Source: Sesamum alatum
Taxonomy: Eukaryota > Streptophyta > Magnoliopsida > Lamiales > Pedaliaceae
Assembly: GCA_034509735.1 (NCBI GenBank)
Contig: JACGWO010000007.1
Location: forward strand, 25,076,046-25,140,045
Direction of reading: 5' to 3'
Length of the DNA: 64,000 nucleotides
The notes beneath the pieces are model-generated. The model was not told the DNA's origin. It worked only from the letters and a program-made list of their open reading frames with translations, and ran no database searches. Position numbers and translations under genes: made by a program. Numbering within the stretch: position 1 is the first letter of the stretch; every line of letters begins with the position of its first letter. Below, piece by piece: positions 42,688 through 55,960 of the stretch.

Positions 42688-45600
42688 TTAAAGCCAATTG
42701 CCCATATGCTTAATCCCCATCTTCTCAAGATGTTGCGTATGAGCGCTCTCCGACATAGGCTTTGTCAGCGGGTCTGCTGTGTTGTCTGCCGAGTTGACTC
42801 GGTCCATCCGGACGTCACCTCTTCCTACCATTTCTCTAAGAAGATGGTAGCGTCTAAGAATATGTTTGGAACGGTGATGAGATCTCGGTTCCTTTGCTTG
42901 CGCTATAGCGCCGTTGTTATCACAGAAGATGACAACGGGCTCGGCGATGCTAGGCACCACACCCAACTCTTGGATGTAGTTTCTCATCCAAACCGCTTCC
43001 TTAGCAGCTTCTGAAGCTGCTATGTATTCAGCCTCTGTGGTGGAGTCAGCAATGGTTGCTTGCTTGGAACTTTTCCAAGCTACTACTCCTCCATTGAGTT
43101 TGAATACGTACCCCGATTGAGACTTAGCATCATCGTCATCAGACTGGAAGCTAGCGTCGCTAAAGCCTTCCAGAATTAGTTCTCCATTGCCATAGACTAG
43201 GAACATTTCCTTAGTCCTTCTTAGGTACTTAAGGATGCCCTTAACAGCATTCCAATGTGCCTCTCCTGCGCAGGACTGATATCTGCTTGTCACGCTCAAA
43301 GCGTACGCAATGTCAGGCCTAGTGCAGTAGACCGCATATTGTATGCTACCTACGGCGGAGGCATAGGGGATGACTTTCATCTTTTCAAGTTCCTCATCAG
43401 TCTGTAGGGACTGTTTCTTGGATAACTTGATCCCATGCCTCATTGGAAGGAATCCTCGTTTGGAGTTGTCCATTCGATATCTCTTTAGGACTTTCTCCAT
43501 ATACGAGTTTTGGGTGAGTCCTAACATCCTTTTAGATCTGTCCCTGACAATCTGGATGCCTAGGATGTAGGAGGCTTCACCCAAGTCCTTCATGGAAAAC
43601 TGGGTTGACAACTATGCTTTTGTGTTTCCTAACATTCTGACGTCATTACCAATGAGCAGAATGTCATCCACATAAAGCACTAGGAACACTATTGAGCTCC
43701 CACTGACCTTCTTGTATACACAAGGGTCGGATTCGTTTTTGATGAAGTCATAACCCCGTATTACTTCATCAAATCGAATGTTCCAACTTCGGGAGGCTTG
43801 TTTGAGGCCATAGATGGACTTCTGGAGGCGACAGACTTTCTGTTCTTCTCCAGTGACCGTGAAACCCTGCGGCTGATCCATATAGATCTCTTCTTCAACG
43901 AAACCGTTGAGGAAGGCCGTTTTCACGTCCATCTGCCATATCTCATAGTCATACCATGCTGCTATGGCGAGCACAATCCGAATGGACTTAGCCATGGCTA
44001 CTGGCGAGTAGGTATCCTCAAAATCGACCCCGGGTCGTTGAGTGTATCCCTTAGCTACAAGCCTAGCCTTAAAGGTTGTGACTTCTCCATCAACGCAAGT
44101 TTGCGCTTGTAGACCCACTTACAGCCCACTGGCTTAACACCTTTCGGTGGATCTACGAGACTCCAAACTTGGTTCTCGCTCATGGAGTCCATTTCGGCTT
44201 TCATGGCCTCAAGCCATTTTCCGGAGTCGATGTCAGACATCGCTTCTCCATAAGTCTTAGGATCGTTATCCAAAAGATCGGTCGCACCTAGAAAGCCATA
44301 TCTCACTGGAGGTCTGGTCTCTCTAGTGGACCTACGGAGAATGGGAACGTCAGTGGTGACTGTGGGCGCTGACTGTATCGGAGCCGGCGATTCAGGAACC
44401 GGGACTGGCTGTTCCTGAGGCTGTCCTTCATGCCTACCATGTGGGACTTCTCGAGGTTGGTCAGCCCTTCGGCTGTTAATCCTGAATCCTCTAAGTGAGG
44501 GTTCCGCGGCTGTGTCTGATGGCTGGATTCCATCACTTGATTCCTCAAGGATCAGCTCATCAGGTTGGATATCCTCCGCGAAGCCTTGCTCCAAGAATAC
44601 TGCATTTCTTGAAACAAACACCTTTTGTTCCAAGGGGTCATAAAAGTAATAACCCGCAGTTTCTTTAGGGTATCCAACGAACCTGCATAAGCTAGACCTA
44701 GATTCTAACTTATCTCCCACTAACCTCTTGACGTATGCGGGGCTACCCCACACTTTCAAGTAGTTGTAGGATGCAGGCTTGCCGTGCCATATCTCATATG
44801 GCGTTTGGGTCAATGTACTAGTAGGCGCTAAATTCAATAATTTGGCCGCTGTCTCTAGTGCATAGCCCCAAAACGATAAGGGCAATTTGGTAAAACTCAT
44901 CATGGACCGAACCATGTCCAACAGGGTTCGATTCCTCCTTTCAGAGACACCATTTAACTGCGGTGTTCCTGGAGGTGTCCATTCTGATATTATACCATGT
45001 TCTTTTAGATAATCTAGGAACTCCGTACTAAGGTATTCACCGCCTCGGTCCGACCGAAGGATTTTAATTTTGCAGTTGGTTTGGTTCTCCACTTCAAGTC
45101 TGAATTCTTTAAACCTCTCAAGAGCTTCAGACTTGTACCTCATCAGGTAAACATAACCATACCGTGAATGATCATCGGTGAAGGTTATGAAGTATGAGAA
45201 CCCACCTCGGGCCTGCGTCCTTAATGGTCCACATACGTCTGTATGGACCAAGTCCAACAGACCTGTGGCAAGCCTGCTTTGTCCTACAAAGGGCCTCTTG
45301 GTCATTTTCCCTCTTAGACAGGACTCACAAGTTGGTAGATCGCTCAAGTCCCCAACCTCCAGGTTCTTCGAGTCTACCAACCTTTTCATCCTATCTTGGG
45401 ATATGTGACCTAGCCTAGCGTGCCACAGACGTGCGTTCCCGTTATTATCTAATTTTCGTTTGTGTTGTGCATTGAGGACGAAATTCGTTTGTTGCAAGAT
45501 ATAGAGTCCGTTATGTAATGTACCAAGTAGATGAGCAATTCCACACCTCATCAAATAAAAGCAATTTTTATTGATTCTAAACTCATAACCACTATTGTCT

Positions 45601-45880
45601 AACAATGGAATGGAAATGATGTTTTTAATCATACTGGTTACAAAATAAACTTGTTCTAAATCTATGCTAATATTATCACTAATCACTAGAGTGGCGGATC
45701 CTACTGCTTCTGCCGAGATGGCCTTGCCATTCCCAAGCTTCAGGATCATGTCCCGCTACCCAGTTTTCTGCTTCTTTTCAACACCTGCAAGTCATTGCAA
45801 ATGTGAGCTCCACAGCCGGTATCTAATACCCAAGAGGCAGAACTAGTGACCATATTAACCTCAATCACATATATACCTTG
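42688..45880 (-). pseudogene. pol: Copia pol of element E (PR-IN-RT-RNase H), near-complete but broken
   Basis: Protease DTGCGAH lies near 45810-45835. A GAG-pre-integrase finger (HARLGH, CESCLRG) and integrase acidic motifs (TDVCG, TDDHSRYGY, LNGVSERRNR) lie in the 564-codon frame 44055-45749. RT starts near 44180, with YVDDILLIGND at about 43645-43680. RNase H has DASFQSD, TTEAEYIAA and FCDNNGAI within 42688-43611. Breaks are an indel cluster after the protease (about 45750-45770), a frameshift near 44090-44110 after VYKRKL, and a TAG at about 43612-43615 where B has tryptophan. The rest is open. Confidence 0.93.
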
Positions 45881-46738
45881 GTTCGAGAAGAGTTTGTGGC
45901 ACTCTCTCTTCCAATGCCTTTCTCACGGCAGTTTGATACATATGTCATATGCCTTTGACTGTTGCTTGGAGACAACCTTTCCCTTTCCTTTGCCTTTCCG
46001 CTCTTTGGCAATGGGAACACTCTTAGTGTTCGTAGCTGCTTTGACGGTCTTTCCCTTTCCTTTCTTCTTCTTCCAACGTCCGGCACCCTTGCCTTTCGTG
46101 TTAGAAGTCGAAGCACCTCCAAACAATACCGAAGGCGTGGACTTCTTAGTCGTTGCCTCGTATTGCACCAACATATTGATCAACTCATAAATGCCCTTCT
46201 CAAGTGCGTTCATGTTGTAGTTGACGATAAATTGATCAAAGGAGGGTGGGAGTGACTGAAGGATCACATCTATGTACGTTTCATTATCGAGACCTGCCTT
46301 TAGGTCCTCGAGCTTTTCCACCAGGGTAAGCATTTTAACCCCGTGCTCTTGTACAGAGGATCCTTCTGTCATTTTAGTTCCAAAGAATGCCTTGGTCGCG
46401 ACATACCTAGTATGCCGGTCCGGGACTGCATAGCAATCCTTAAGGCGAGCCATAATGGAAGGGACATCGTCTAGCCTTTCATATTACTTCTGAATCTCAT
46501 TGGTCATTGAAGCAAGTATGATGCTACGGACCTTCCGATTATCCTTATGCCAAGTCTCGAACGTCTCACGTTCTTCTGGCGTGGATCCTTCCGGTAAGGT
46601 CCTAGGGAGAGGCTCGTCTATGACGTAGCCTTGGTTCTCGTAATCTAGGACTATCCTGAGATTGCGCAACCAGTCGTTGTAGTTTGTTGCATTGAATTTG
46701 TTTGTCTCAAGAATGGTGGAAAGTGGGTTCTTAGACAT
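45881..46738 (-). pseudogene. gag: Copia gag of element E with premature stop and scrambled zinc knuckle
   Basis: The ATG at 46738 opens MSKNPLSTILETNKFNATNY, then DWLRNLRIVLDYENQGYV, the UBN2-type gag core. A TAA at 46484-46486 stands where B has glutamine. Past it the frame runs through GTKMTEGSSVQ, VILQSLPPSFDQF and a lysine/glycine-rich linker. Near 45920-45940 a one-base gain and a one-base loss scramble the first half of the zinc knuckle, while HWKREC remains. Confidence 0.9.
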
Positions 46739-48267
46739 TTTTTAAAATCTACATTTTAGAAAACAGCGCGCGATCAGCAGAAAATAAAAGACGGTGGTTT
46801 GATAAAATAATTAAATGCATGGACTTTAGTCATTTAATCCTCCCACTATTTATACGAAAACATGGTACTCTCAAACGTGATTTTCGGGAAATCCTTTCCA
46901 AGTGGGCTTGGGATCCACAGCGATTTTTCCCATACCCCGCTTTTACGATTCGCATGGAAAAGATCCTGTGGGAGGTATTCCATACCATTCTCGTTCCACG
47001 AGATTCCCAAGATTATTGCCTCACCCTTTCACATGATCCCGAGGACTCCAAGCGAATCATGTTAATTGGGCGTTAGACCCAACCCAATCGACCGAGCCAC
47101 GGACCCACTGGTACCCTCACGACTCGTGAGACAGGTAGCAGCAGCCCGCTTTTCGTTCATGACATAATGCAGCTTCCTTTAAGTACAATAACGTGCCACG
47201 ACTCGTGAGACCACGCTATTGACCTAAAGCAGCTTCCTCACTATGCCATGGATTGGAAGGCATGGACAAACTCCTAGAATTCATGTCCACTTTGTCTAGG
47301 GTCTAATATTTTGGCATTGGTCCAACCAATGTGAGAGTAAGAAATGACCGAGATCTCAAATAAATATCTACACATACATCCATAATGCGTAAATAAACCA
47401 TTCATAGCAGTTATATGATAAATAAACAATCCATTCATCCATCATCATAACCACATGCAAAATTAAAGCCTAGCACGCCCCTGTTGGATGATCACGAGCT
47501 CGAATCCTATGCGATCCACTGAGCCCGCAGTGGATTTATGGTCAATCTAGGGTTGGTCCTATACTATTACATTAATAGTAACCCAATCATCATGCTGATG
47601 GGCCTTGGTCTCTTTTCCTCTTTCTTCACTTCATGGAAAACACCAAGGGGCCTCCCGTCTGGGCTCTCCATGTGGGCCTTCCTTCTTCTCCACCAATTAC
47701 AAAAAAGGAAACCTCACTCCTAGTCTACTCTCATTACATATTAAAAATAGAAACCCCAGCGAAAAACCCGGGGGAAGTACATAAGGAGGGAGGTAGAATG
47801 CCTTACTATTCCCAGGCAACTAGAAAGAGAGAAGGAGAAAGCAGTAAAAGAGGCACACAGGCCCAACAGAAAATAAACCATACATCCGGTCTTAGGGCTC
47901 GCGATCATCCATTTCCATCCAACACACATAATCACATGATCCAATCACATAATTACATAATACCAATAACATATGATTTTCAATCATAAATATCCAAAAT
48001 AATTAATGAATATGTGCACAACGTGTGAAAAATAAAACACCAATATTGGTAATAATATTTTCTCGTTTTAGGAAAACCTTTCCTCATTATTTTAAGTAAA
48101 ATAACCCCGGGATTTCAAATCCAATTTATTTTACTCCTAAAATAATGTCTTCAGAAAAACAGGCATAAATGAACCAAAAATGATTTTTCAGAATTAATTC
48201 AAAATTAAAACTGAAAATAATTAAAAAATTAAAAGAAAAAAATACTGCTAGGGTTTTGAAACCCTAG
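46739..48267 (-). other. Long 5' leader of element E
   Basis: About 1.5 kb before gag with no supported ORF. It shares with C and B the twin palindromes, the CATGATCCCGAGGACTCCAAGC block, the GAGCCCGCAGTGG block and AT-rich text. Confidence 0.65.
47118..47207. repeat. Twin CACGA-N-TCGTG palindromes in the E leader
   Basis: CACGACTCGTG occurs at 47118-47128 and 47197-47207, 79 bp apart, each followed by AGAC. Confidence 0.85.
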
Positions 48268-48423
48268 CAGCAGCAGCTGCCGCCGCCGCCGCCGGCTCGC
48301 CGGCACGCGCGCAGGGCAGCAGGCTCAGCCTGCCGCCCCTGCGCGCGCGCAGGCACTGCCTGGCCGGCAGCGCGCTGCGCGGCCCGGCATGCCGGCAGGC
48401 TGCCGCGCGCGCAGGCTCCCCTG
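48268..48423. repeat. GC-rich tract of the E leader, abutting the 5' LTR
   Basis: It contains a (GCC)n-like start (GCCGCCGCCGCC) and then GCGCGC/GCCGGC words. In C the tract is separated from the LTR by about 245 bp including the primer site. Here it joins the LTR directly at CCGGTGG, which shows a deletion. Confidence 0.82.
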
Positions 48424-50417
48424 CCGGTGGATCATCCCGGGAATTGCGCGAATGCGGAAGCGCGGTAAAAATAAACATATTTAAATAAAAGGCATGCTTT
48501 TAATTTAAAGAACACGCTCAAGGGGTGTGCCCTTGAGGTTCCCGGGCGTTCGGTGTATCTCATGATCATAAAACAATTAAAGAAATCATGGAGGCCATAG
48601 AGTTGAAAAATAAAGAGGGACGAAAATCTTAAACGAGACCTACCCGTTTTCGTTTTCGTCTTCAACTGCTACTCGCGTTGTTCCCCGTTTTGCACCAAGA
48701 CCTCGTTCTTGAGATCCTCCAAATCGTGACATACGATCCACCCACGTATCTTGCACGTCGTGCAAGCAACGAACAAGTGTATAATATTTGGAGTGGACGA
48801 ATCAACAACACGTTATCAATTACCGGTATTGATTCGTCTAAGTTCTAATGTTCCAAGAACAAAAAGAACTAAAAAATATATTTTCTTGCTAGAGAAAGAG
48901 AGAGGGGCGGACGAGAGGTAGGAGAGGGGAGAGTGTGTGTTGTGTGTGTTTTCAAGAAGCATCAATCCCACAAATGTTGGAAGCTAGAGGTTTATATAGA
49001 GGAAGAGTTTAATCCTCTTTAAACTCAAACTCTAAGTAACCTAATTTGACTAGGATTTTGACCTAGTCAAAGTCCTAGTCAAACTAGTGTTTGACCTAGT
49101 CAAACGAATCCTAGCCTTCCATCTCCCCTTTCCATCTCAACCGTTGATTTTAATTTAATGGAATATTTAAATCCTATTAAATATTCCAAAAGGCTAAAAG
49201 AATAAATATAATATTATAAATAAATATTATTATTTATTCTAAGCCCATTAAATCAACCCTTTTAATAAATCCTATTTATTAATTTAATTCCCTTTATCAA
49301 ATAAAAGGAATTAATTTCTCCAAGAAAATATGAGACCCGATTAAATCTAATTTAATCATTCCTTTACTCCAATATTTAATTCTAAATTAAATACTAAGTG
49401 TGTGTGGATAGTGTGTGACTCTTTAGGTTCACCATTCAGCTAGACTTGGTCGGATTCCTAGAATCCGTCCGTTACCATGGGTGGCCATCTAGCAACGGTC
49501 CATGGCACTAGAGACTAGGTGAAATATTCGGGGATGAACATTTAGGCTCTAACAGTACACTTGTCCTTCTGTCTTCGGTCTCATCACTTAGGGTCTAGGG
49601 CACGGAAAATGCAGGTACCCATTTTGGACCTAAGTGTCGGTCTGTCCTCACTAAACGCTGCAAGGGAAACCTTTTCCCTTCTGTTCAGTCGCTGTGGCCA
49701 CAGATTTCAGGGACAAGACACAGAGCATATATGAGACTCAACTGTCAACACCTTTTGACAGGAGACAGATCCTTTCTTGGAAACTACTGTCACTTTGTAC
49801 ACCCGAGCTGCACTAGACATGGCTTATGACTACTCAAGAGTATTTTGGGCAATCTCTCACCATATCTAAGATACAGACCTGATGCACAGGTAAACTCAGC
49901 AGTTCCTCAAGTCAAAGGACTTGGCCTGTACCGTTGGAACCGGGAATACACGTCATACCTTGCCGACCATACTCAAGGTCCTCCGTAAGACGGTTCCCGC
50001 GAGTCACCTCAGTCAGCTGCTTCCTAGCACGCTGACCCACTAACACTGCTTAGACAACCTTCGTCACCCGTCGATGAAATACGACAGCAGATGCTTAGTG
50101 CAAGTCTCAAAGGGAATCCCGGTACCCATTTTCGGGATTCCTTGACTTGGAGATTTCCGGACTGATTCGGTAAGACTGATTTCATGGACCTACCTCCAAG
50201 TGTAGTCCCAGTCCCCGAAATCGTTTCTCAGTCCGTGGGCTTTGTTTTCATAGTGAACAGAAACGTAAATGCAGATAAGTGAACGTAAACAAAGTATTGC
50301 CATATGAATTTTCACTTCTTTATTCATAAAATATTTTTATCAAATACCAAAGAATTATCTAGACATAGGTTACATATTCCTGCCAAAATTGGCTTACATG
50401 GTCACAATATTCTAACA
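48424..50417 (-). mobile_element. 5' LTR of element E (1994 bp, U5 end truncated)
   Basis: It matches 40683-42671. The ten terminal bases that carry the sense-strand CA end are missing together with the PBS. The outer end is normal (TGTTAGAATA, with CACCTATTC changed to CACAATATTC on the plus strand) and abuts TSD CGAGT. Confidence 0.92.
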
Positions 50418-50422
50418 CGAGT

Positions 50423-51820
50423 CTTGGCCCATCATCCCACAGGAATGGCCGGAGCTAGAGCCTAAGAAAGGCCACCCAAACTTAACGACGTCTGGTGGAT
50501 AAACCGGAGGAGGAGTAGCTGGTTGAATAAAATGAGGAGGAGGACTCTTCTCCAGAGATGAGGAGAAAGGAGAGTCCTAGGAGCCTGAGGAGGAGGAGGA
50601 TGAAGAGGTTAGCCCTGTCCCAGTAGATAGAGCATTCCAATTCAGGGCCATTGATGTTGCTCAATTGAGGGAGAAGTATGGAATCCCTTCTGACTTTATT
50701 ATTTACATCCCCTCCCCTGATAGTGTGTCTGAGGCTCCTCCTCCTAGTTGCCTGTGCTTTTTCCCAGCCCAGTTGAAGGCTGGTCTTCAGCTTGCCCTCC
50801 CCCTTTTTACGAGGAAATTTCGAGGTTGTTTAGGGTTCCCTTGGACTAGTTATCCCCCAACACTTTCCGCCTTCTTGCTGGGTTCGCCCTGATTTTTATG
50901 TATACTAGTATGCCCTTCACTGGACAAAGTTTTTTCCTTTGATTTCAATTAAAAAGGTCTAACCTAGAGTCTTTCATTTCATTCCCCGTCGAGGGATCCA
51001 CTTCTTACCCACTCCAAATGCCCGCAATAATTGGAGGAGTAAATTCTTTTTTGGTCAGCCCCCTACGCCATGGGTTTTCCCCTATGAGTGGATTTCTAAT
51101 CTACCCATTGTTGCTTCCTTCTCCATAAAGGATAGACCTATGGTCTTTCATCCCTGCTAGAGGAGTTAAATCTTAACCCCTATGACAACAGGGTCTTGTA
51201 GATGAGAGGTTTCTCTCATACTTTGGGTTGAGCTCCAAAGAGGTCCCATTGGAGGAGCCTCTAGGTACTTCTAATGTTTCTTCTGTATTTGTTTGGTTTA
51301 TATTCATATTTCTCCATATCTGATTATGGTGGTGTCTTCCTTGCAGAGAGAATCATGTTCAACAAGCTTCTGAGGGAGAGTGCTCAGGACATCCTCGGAG
51401 GGTCCCTAGTTGCAACTCCTCCTTCACGGACTCCCGAAGGAACTTCTGATCCCAGTGACTCGACGGGAAAGCGATCAGTTCCCCCTCCCCCCGACTCAAG
51501 GGGGGTTTTGTAAGAGGGTCAAGAGGAGCTCCTCAACCCAGCCTCCTTTTGGGACCTCCCTCAGGGTGAACACTCGTTTAGCGGCGGCGCCCCCTCCTCA
51601 TCCACCTTCACCCTCTGGGGGCTCTTCTCCACGTTACCAGTGCTTCGTCTGTACTGGGGGGTGTATGCTCATTAGTTTGTTATGAGGGAGAGAGAGAGGG
51701 AGAGTCGGGGCTCTTATCAGATCTACTGAGGGGGATGGTACTTCCTAGTGACAGGCGGAAGTTGGCCTCTGCCACCAAGGAGGAGTTGGTTAGCACCCTC
51801 TCATGCTATGTCTCCAGGTA
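50423..51820 (+). pseudogene. Gypsy-type transposon ORF, main part
   Basis: An acidic EEEEDEE run is followed by AQLREKYGIPSDFIIYIPSPDS and PPSCLCFFPAQLKAGLQLALPLF (about 50650-50800). This is the start of the plant 'putative gypsy type transposon' domain family (PF04195 as I remember it). Later pieces in shifted frames (PY..GFPL near 51065, a proline-rich stretch 51480-51620, DRRKLASATKEELVSTLS near 51750-51800) follow the usual order. A candidate intron acceptor is near 51345, and a donor-like CAGGTAATA is near 51815-51823. Stops and frameshifts abound. Element E separates it from its first codons at 40589. Confidence 0.65.
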
Positions 51821-51849
51821 ATATATATTTCGCATTCTGTATTCACTTT

Positions 51850-54800
51850 GGAGTCTTAGCTTATTCTTGATTTGGGCTTTGTCTGTGCCTTTGATAGGTG
51901 GCGATGATGATTTGAGCCATGTCTGTGTTCGACATTTGTTCAACACTGCATTAGGTAATTTTTTGAAGTGTTTGTGCATTATAGTTGATGGCCTTGCAGA
52001 ATTATTCTGCGAACAAGAGTACAAAAAAAGAATAAATGTAGTAAATTGAATGAAGACTCTAAACTTTATAAAGACTATAAAAAGGAAGTTGACCACCTGT
52101 GTGTTTTTGGAATTGGGGTGAGTTACATTTGTACAGCTTCTTTTGTTATGGGATGTCCTCAAACAATTTACACAAGTGTGAGACACATCTTTCTTGACAC
52201 CACTCCATCTCTAATTTCATTGGCATCCCTTCTCCTTACTTTCTTGGGCCTTCCAGATTTTGATTTGGCTTGAGGAGGCTCAACAGTACCCGATGGTGAC
52301 TCCTCAAAATCATGCATTTCAGGCATAGGGTTTATCATGTGTCTATAAACCCCTTAAGTAAGCTTCGTTCTTGAAGTAGTCATCAACATACTCATCCACA
52401 TTCAGCCTATGATAGCTTATGGAGGCAATTGCATGACAATAAGGGAAACCTACGAACTGAAACATTCCACAAGAACAGTGTTTATCCCTCAGATACACAG
52501 TGTGGTTTTCCATAAAGTGTTGCACTTCAAACCTGTTTTCACCAGCCCAACTTGGAAAACAGTTTCTACTCTCATGCCTTTGCCTCTCAATCTTTTTGCA
52601 AATATTAGGACAAATAACACCCTAATATTTCTCCATTCCTTCCTTCCCTTTCACTTGAATTCTTGTCATACACTTTCCCTCTAATTGTCTCAAGCATCAA
52701 CAATGGATTCTTCCCTTGCATCTAAAATGTAACTGTTGAAAGACTCTGAAATATTGTTGACTAATGTACCACATTTGGTCCTTGCAGGGAAAAAACACCT
52801 TGCCCTGTGATAAGTAGGTATCTCACTTAACTAGTTATGTGCAGTTTCATCTTCAGGGAATTTTTTAGGCATCACTCTTTCAATCTCTTTGATGACCCTC
52901 AAATGTTGTTTAACATTGTATGTTGGTGCAGCCTTTCCGGAACAATTTTTTCAGTTCTTGCCCTTTAAGTTGTTGTACATGTGTCTTAAACAAAACCTAT
53001 GTTCATGATTGGGTGCTAAACTAGAGACTACTTCAAGCAGTCCTTTCTGCCTATTAGAAATAAAAGCCCAACACGTTTGTTCATGAGAGCCAATATCCCG
53101 AAGCAACAAGTTTATAAATCACTCCAACTGTCAAATTTTTCAATTTCAACATATGCGATTGCTATAGGGTGTGGAAGCACGGTATGTAAAAACATAAATC
53201 GTAAATCATACATTAACGATGGAATTTAAACAGATCGTTCAAGAGTTGTTTTCTTGAATCTCCCATGCGTTTGGTGTATCTTATAAATAAAAGAAAACAG
53301 ATATGCTAGATTTATGGAGGCCATAGGGTTGAAATGAAAGAAAACGTAGTAAATGCTACTTACCCATTGTAGATTTCTTCGTTCGGCTACACGCGTTGTT
53401 CCACGTTTTGTCACCGAGATCCCAATGTAAGGATCTTCTAAAAAGTCGACTGTTCTACTCAAACTGTTCTAAAGAGGCACACTTGACTAGGATTTTGACC
53501 TAGTCAAATTCTAGTCAACCTAGGCTTTGATTAAGTCAAACTTAATCATAGCCCTTCATCTCATCAAGCCCCCAAGGTTCAACCTCGTCCGTCCATCCTT
53601 TGATGGGCTTTATGGAATATTTAAATCCTATTTAAATAGTCCAATGGGCTTCTAATAAATATCGAATAAATATTTGAGCTCAATAATGATATTTTCATTA
53701 ATAATATTTCCATCTAGTTAAAGATGGAAATAGCTCATTCCCTAATTCCATAAATCCAATTTATGAATCAAGCCTAATTAATCTAATTAAAGACTTGACA
53801 CTCCAAGAAGAGGACCAATTTAATCTAATTAAATTGTTAAGTCTCCCAGAATTAATTCCTCCATTTTCTGTGAAACGTGTGTGAGTCTTTAGGTTCACCC
53901 TCAGCTAGACTTGATCGAATCTCCAATCATCACATGACAGGAATTCGTCCGTCACCATGGTTGGCCGTCTAGCAACGCTCAATGGCACTAGAGACTAGGT
54001 GAAATTATGGCGTGAACATTTAGATTCTCGAATACGTATGTCCTTCCATCTACTATCTCACAGCTATAGTCTAGGGTACGGACCTTGGACGTCGGTACCC
54101 ATTCTTGACTTAAGCCTAAACTTGTCCACACACTAAACGTCACTGGGATCCCATCCCATTGTTCACTCACTATGGCCACAGATTTATGGAGGATGAGTCT
54201 TAGAGTATAAGTGAGACACTACTGTCAATCATTTGACAGGAGACGGATCCTTTCTTGGGACTCACCGTCCATACTACACATCTTGACTGCACTAGATAGA
54301 GCTTATAACAACCAAGTCCTTTCTCCTGGTAGTCTCTCACAAAACCTAAGATATAGACATGACGTGCATATGACTGCCGTAGTCCTCAAGTCCGAGGACA
54401 GATCTCATATTGTTGGAACCGGGAATGCTAGTCATACCTACCAACCGACTCAAGGTTTCCCTTATGACGATTCCTGCGAGTCACCTCAGTCAGCTTGCAC
54501 CAAGGTGGTCAACCCACTAACATTGCATGGACGAACCTCGTCACTTGTCGATGAAATGCAACTGCAATTATTTAGTGCAAGTCTCAAGTGGATCCTCGAT
54601 ACCCTAATCTCGAGGTCCTTGACTTGGAGTATTTCATACCGATTCACAGAAGCTTGTTTCATGACTACCAACCTATGCACAGCCTAGCTTCTTGAATTAA
54701 CGTACCGGTCTGTGGGCTTTGGTTCTGCATTGAACAGTAAGTGAACACAACCAAAGTATAAATACTGTAATTGAACATCACTTTTATTCAGAGTAAATTA

Positions 54801-55960
54801 TTTATACCATGAATTTTCAGAAATAGGTTACATAAGCCCAACTAGATTGGCTTCACGATCACCTATTCTAACAAAATATTGTCATTTCCATCCCTTTCTA
54901 CAGTAATAATAAATGACCCTTGTATAGCTCTTTTAGGAAGCAACCATCAAGACCAATAATAGGTCAACCCCCTCAAAATCCCTCCCTCAACCCACTAAGG
55001 TAACAATACATCCTCTACAGTACAAGAGGAGTCAAAGACCTGTAAACCTTTAACACAAGTGTACTCTTGAGGTTGTGCTTCTCTACAATAGCACAATAGT
55101 CATACAACATCTAATATTGCATTTTGATACTGCCCTTCACCAACTCCTGGGCATATACCTCTTGGCTCTGTACACCTTATGCATACTACATTTAATCTGA
55201 ATGTCCCTTCTAATCTGGTTTTTCAAATACTCTAACCCCTTATTTGGATAATCCCTTATGATGTGTTCAATTTTTCTCCTAATATACTTGTAATTTGCCT
55301 ATTTGTTCTCGGTTTTGTATGCACAAGTATGGCTTCCTTTAATTGATTTGATTTGGGATGTTGTTGTTTTCATGATACTTGAAACATAGATTCTTCATTC
55401 ACACCCATTCTTGCATGTGGTAGTGATCGTTTGTTTTTCATTATGACTGAATTTGAAGTCTCAACACCTTCTCACTGCCCAATCTCTCAACACCTCCCTT
55501 TATTTCTCCCCAGTGGCAAACTTCATCCATACTTGCAAGTCAACATCCCCACCATCCATTTTATTATTCCACGTAAGATATTCATCACCCTCCTCATCTG
55601 ATCCCCTCAAAGATATAAGTTCGTCTTCCTCTCCACCATCACTAAACCACCCACTCTCTCTAATTATTCTCTCCTCTTGTTCTCTTTGTTCTGTTTTTCA
55701 TTTTCCTTTCTTTTTTTATTCCCTAAAGAAAGCCCTCATTCTTTTAAAATGTCTTCTAGTACATATTCAGGTTTATTGGTAGTTTGGGGATCTTCTTGGT
55801 CATTTTCAATTTCAAAATCAGGCTGGAATTAATCATTTTCAGTTGCAAAATTAGGTTCCAAGTTGATAATTTTTAGTTGCAAAATAAGGTTCAATTTGGT
55901 CAGTTTCAAGTGCAATTTCAAGTTCCCTTTGGTCATTAGTTCAGGTTGGTTATGAGAGGA
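51850..55960 (-). pseudogene. Mutator-like (MuDR/MULE) transposase remnant split by LTR J
   Basis: Read leftwards it starts with an acidic, repeat-bearing N-terminus (about 55750-55960) and a MuDR N-terminal domain with CKNGCEWRIYV-like text (about 55370-55560). Then come RRDIQIKCSMHKVYRAKRYA (about 55150-55230), the MULE core with a DG-FLKRAIQGSFI motif (54890-54960), FISNRQKGLLEVV and FCLRHMYNNLKGKN (52960-53090), the SWIM finger CSCGMFQFVGFPYCHAIA (52430-52500), and a CCHC knuckle CVNCLRTSHNKRSC (about 52130-52175). Stops occur throughout. LTR J (53169-54873) sits in the catalytic core. Confidence 0.82.
53169..54873 (-). mobile_element. LTR J (diverged copia-type solo LTR, truncated) in the MULE gene
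   Basis: It carries the lineage landmarks: GGAAGCACGG near the U5 end, GACTAGGATTTTGACCTAGT, the GGTTCACC...CTAGGTGAA module (53883-54003), and the terminal CTATTCTAACA at 54873. About 30 bp of the U5 end are missing and no matching TSD is visible, so one edge was deleted. It is strongly diverged from the other LTRs, hence old. Confidence 0.78.

Larger units (their letters stand above)
40673..50417 (-). mobile_element. Copia element E, youngest full-length copy
   Basis: TSD CGAGT (40668-40672 and 50418-50422) brackets 9745 bp: 3' LTR 40673-42671, polypurine tract, pol, gag, leader, GC tract, and 5' LTR 48424-50417. The LTRs differ at only a handful of visible sites. Coding text is the best preserved of the copia elements but has stops and indels. 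The primer-binding site and the last ~10 bases of the 5' LTR are deleted, so it cannot start reverse transcription itself. Confidence 0.95.
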
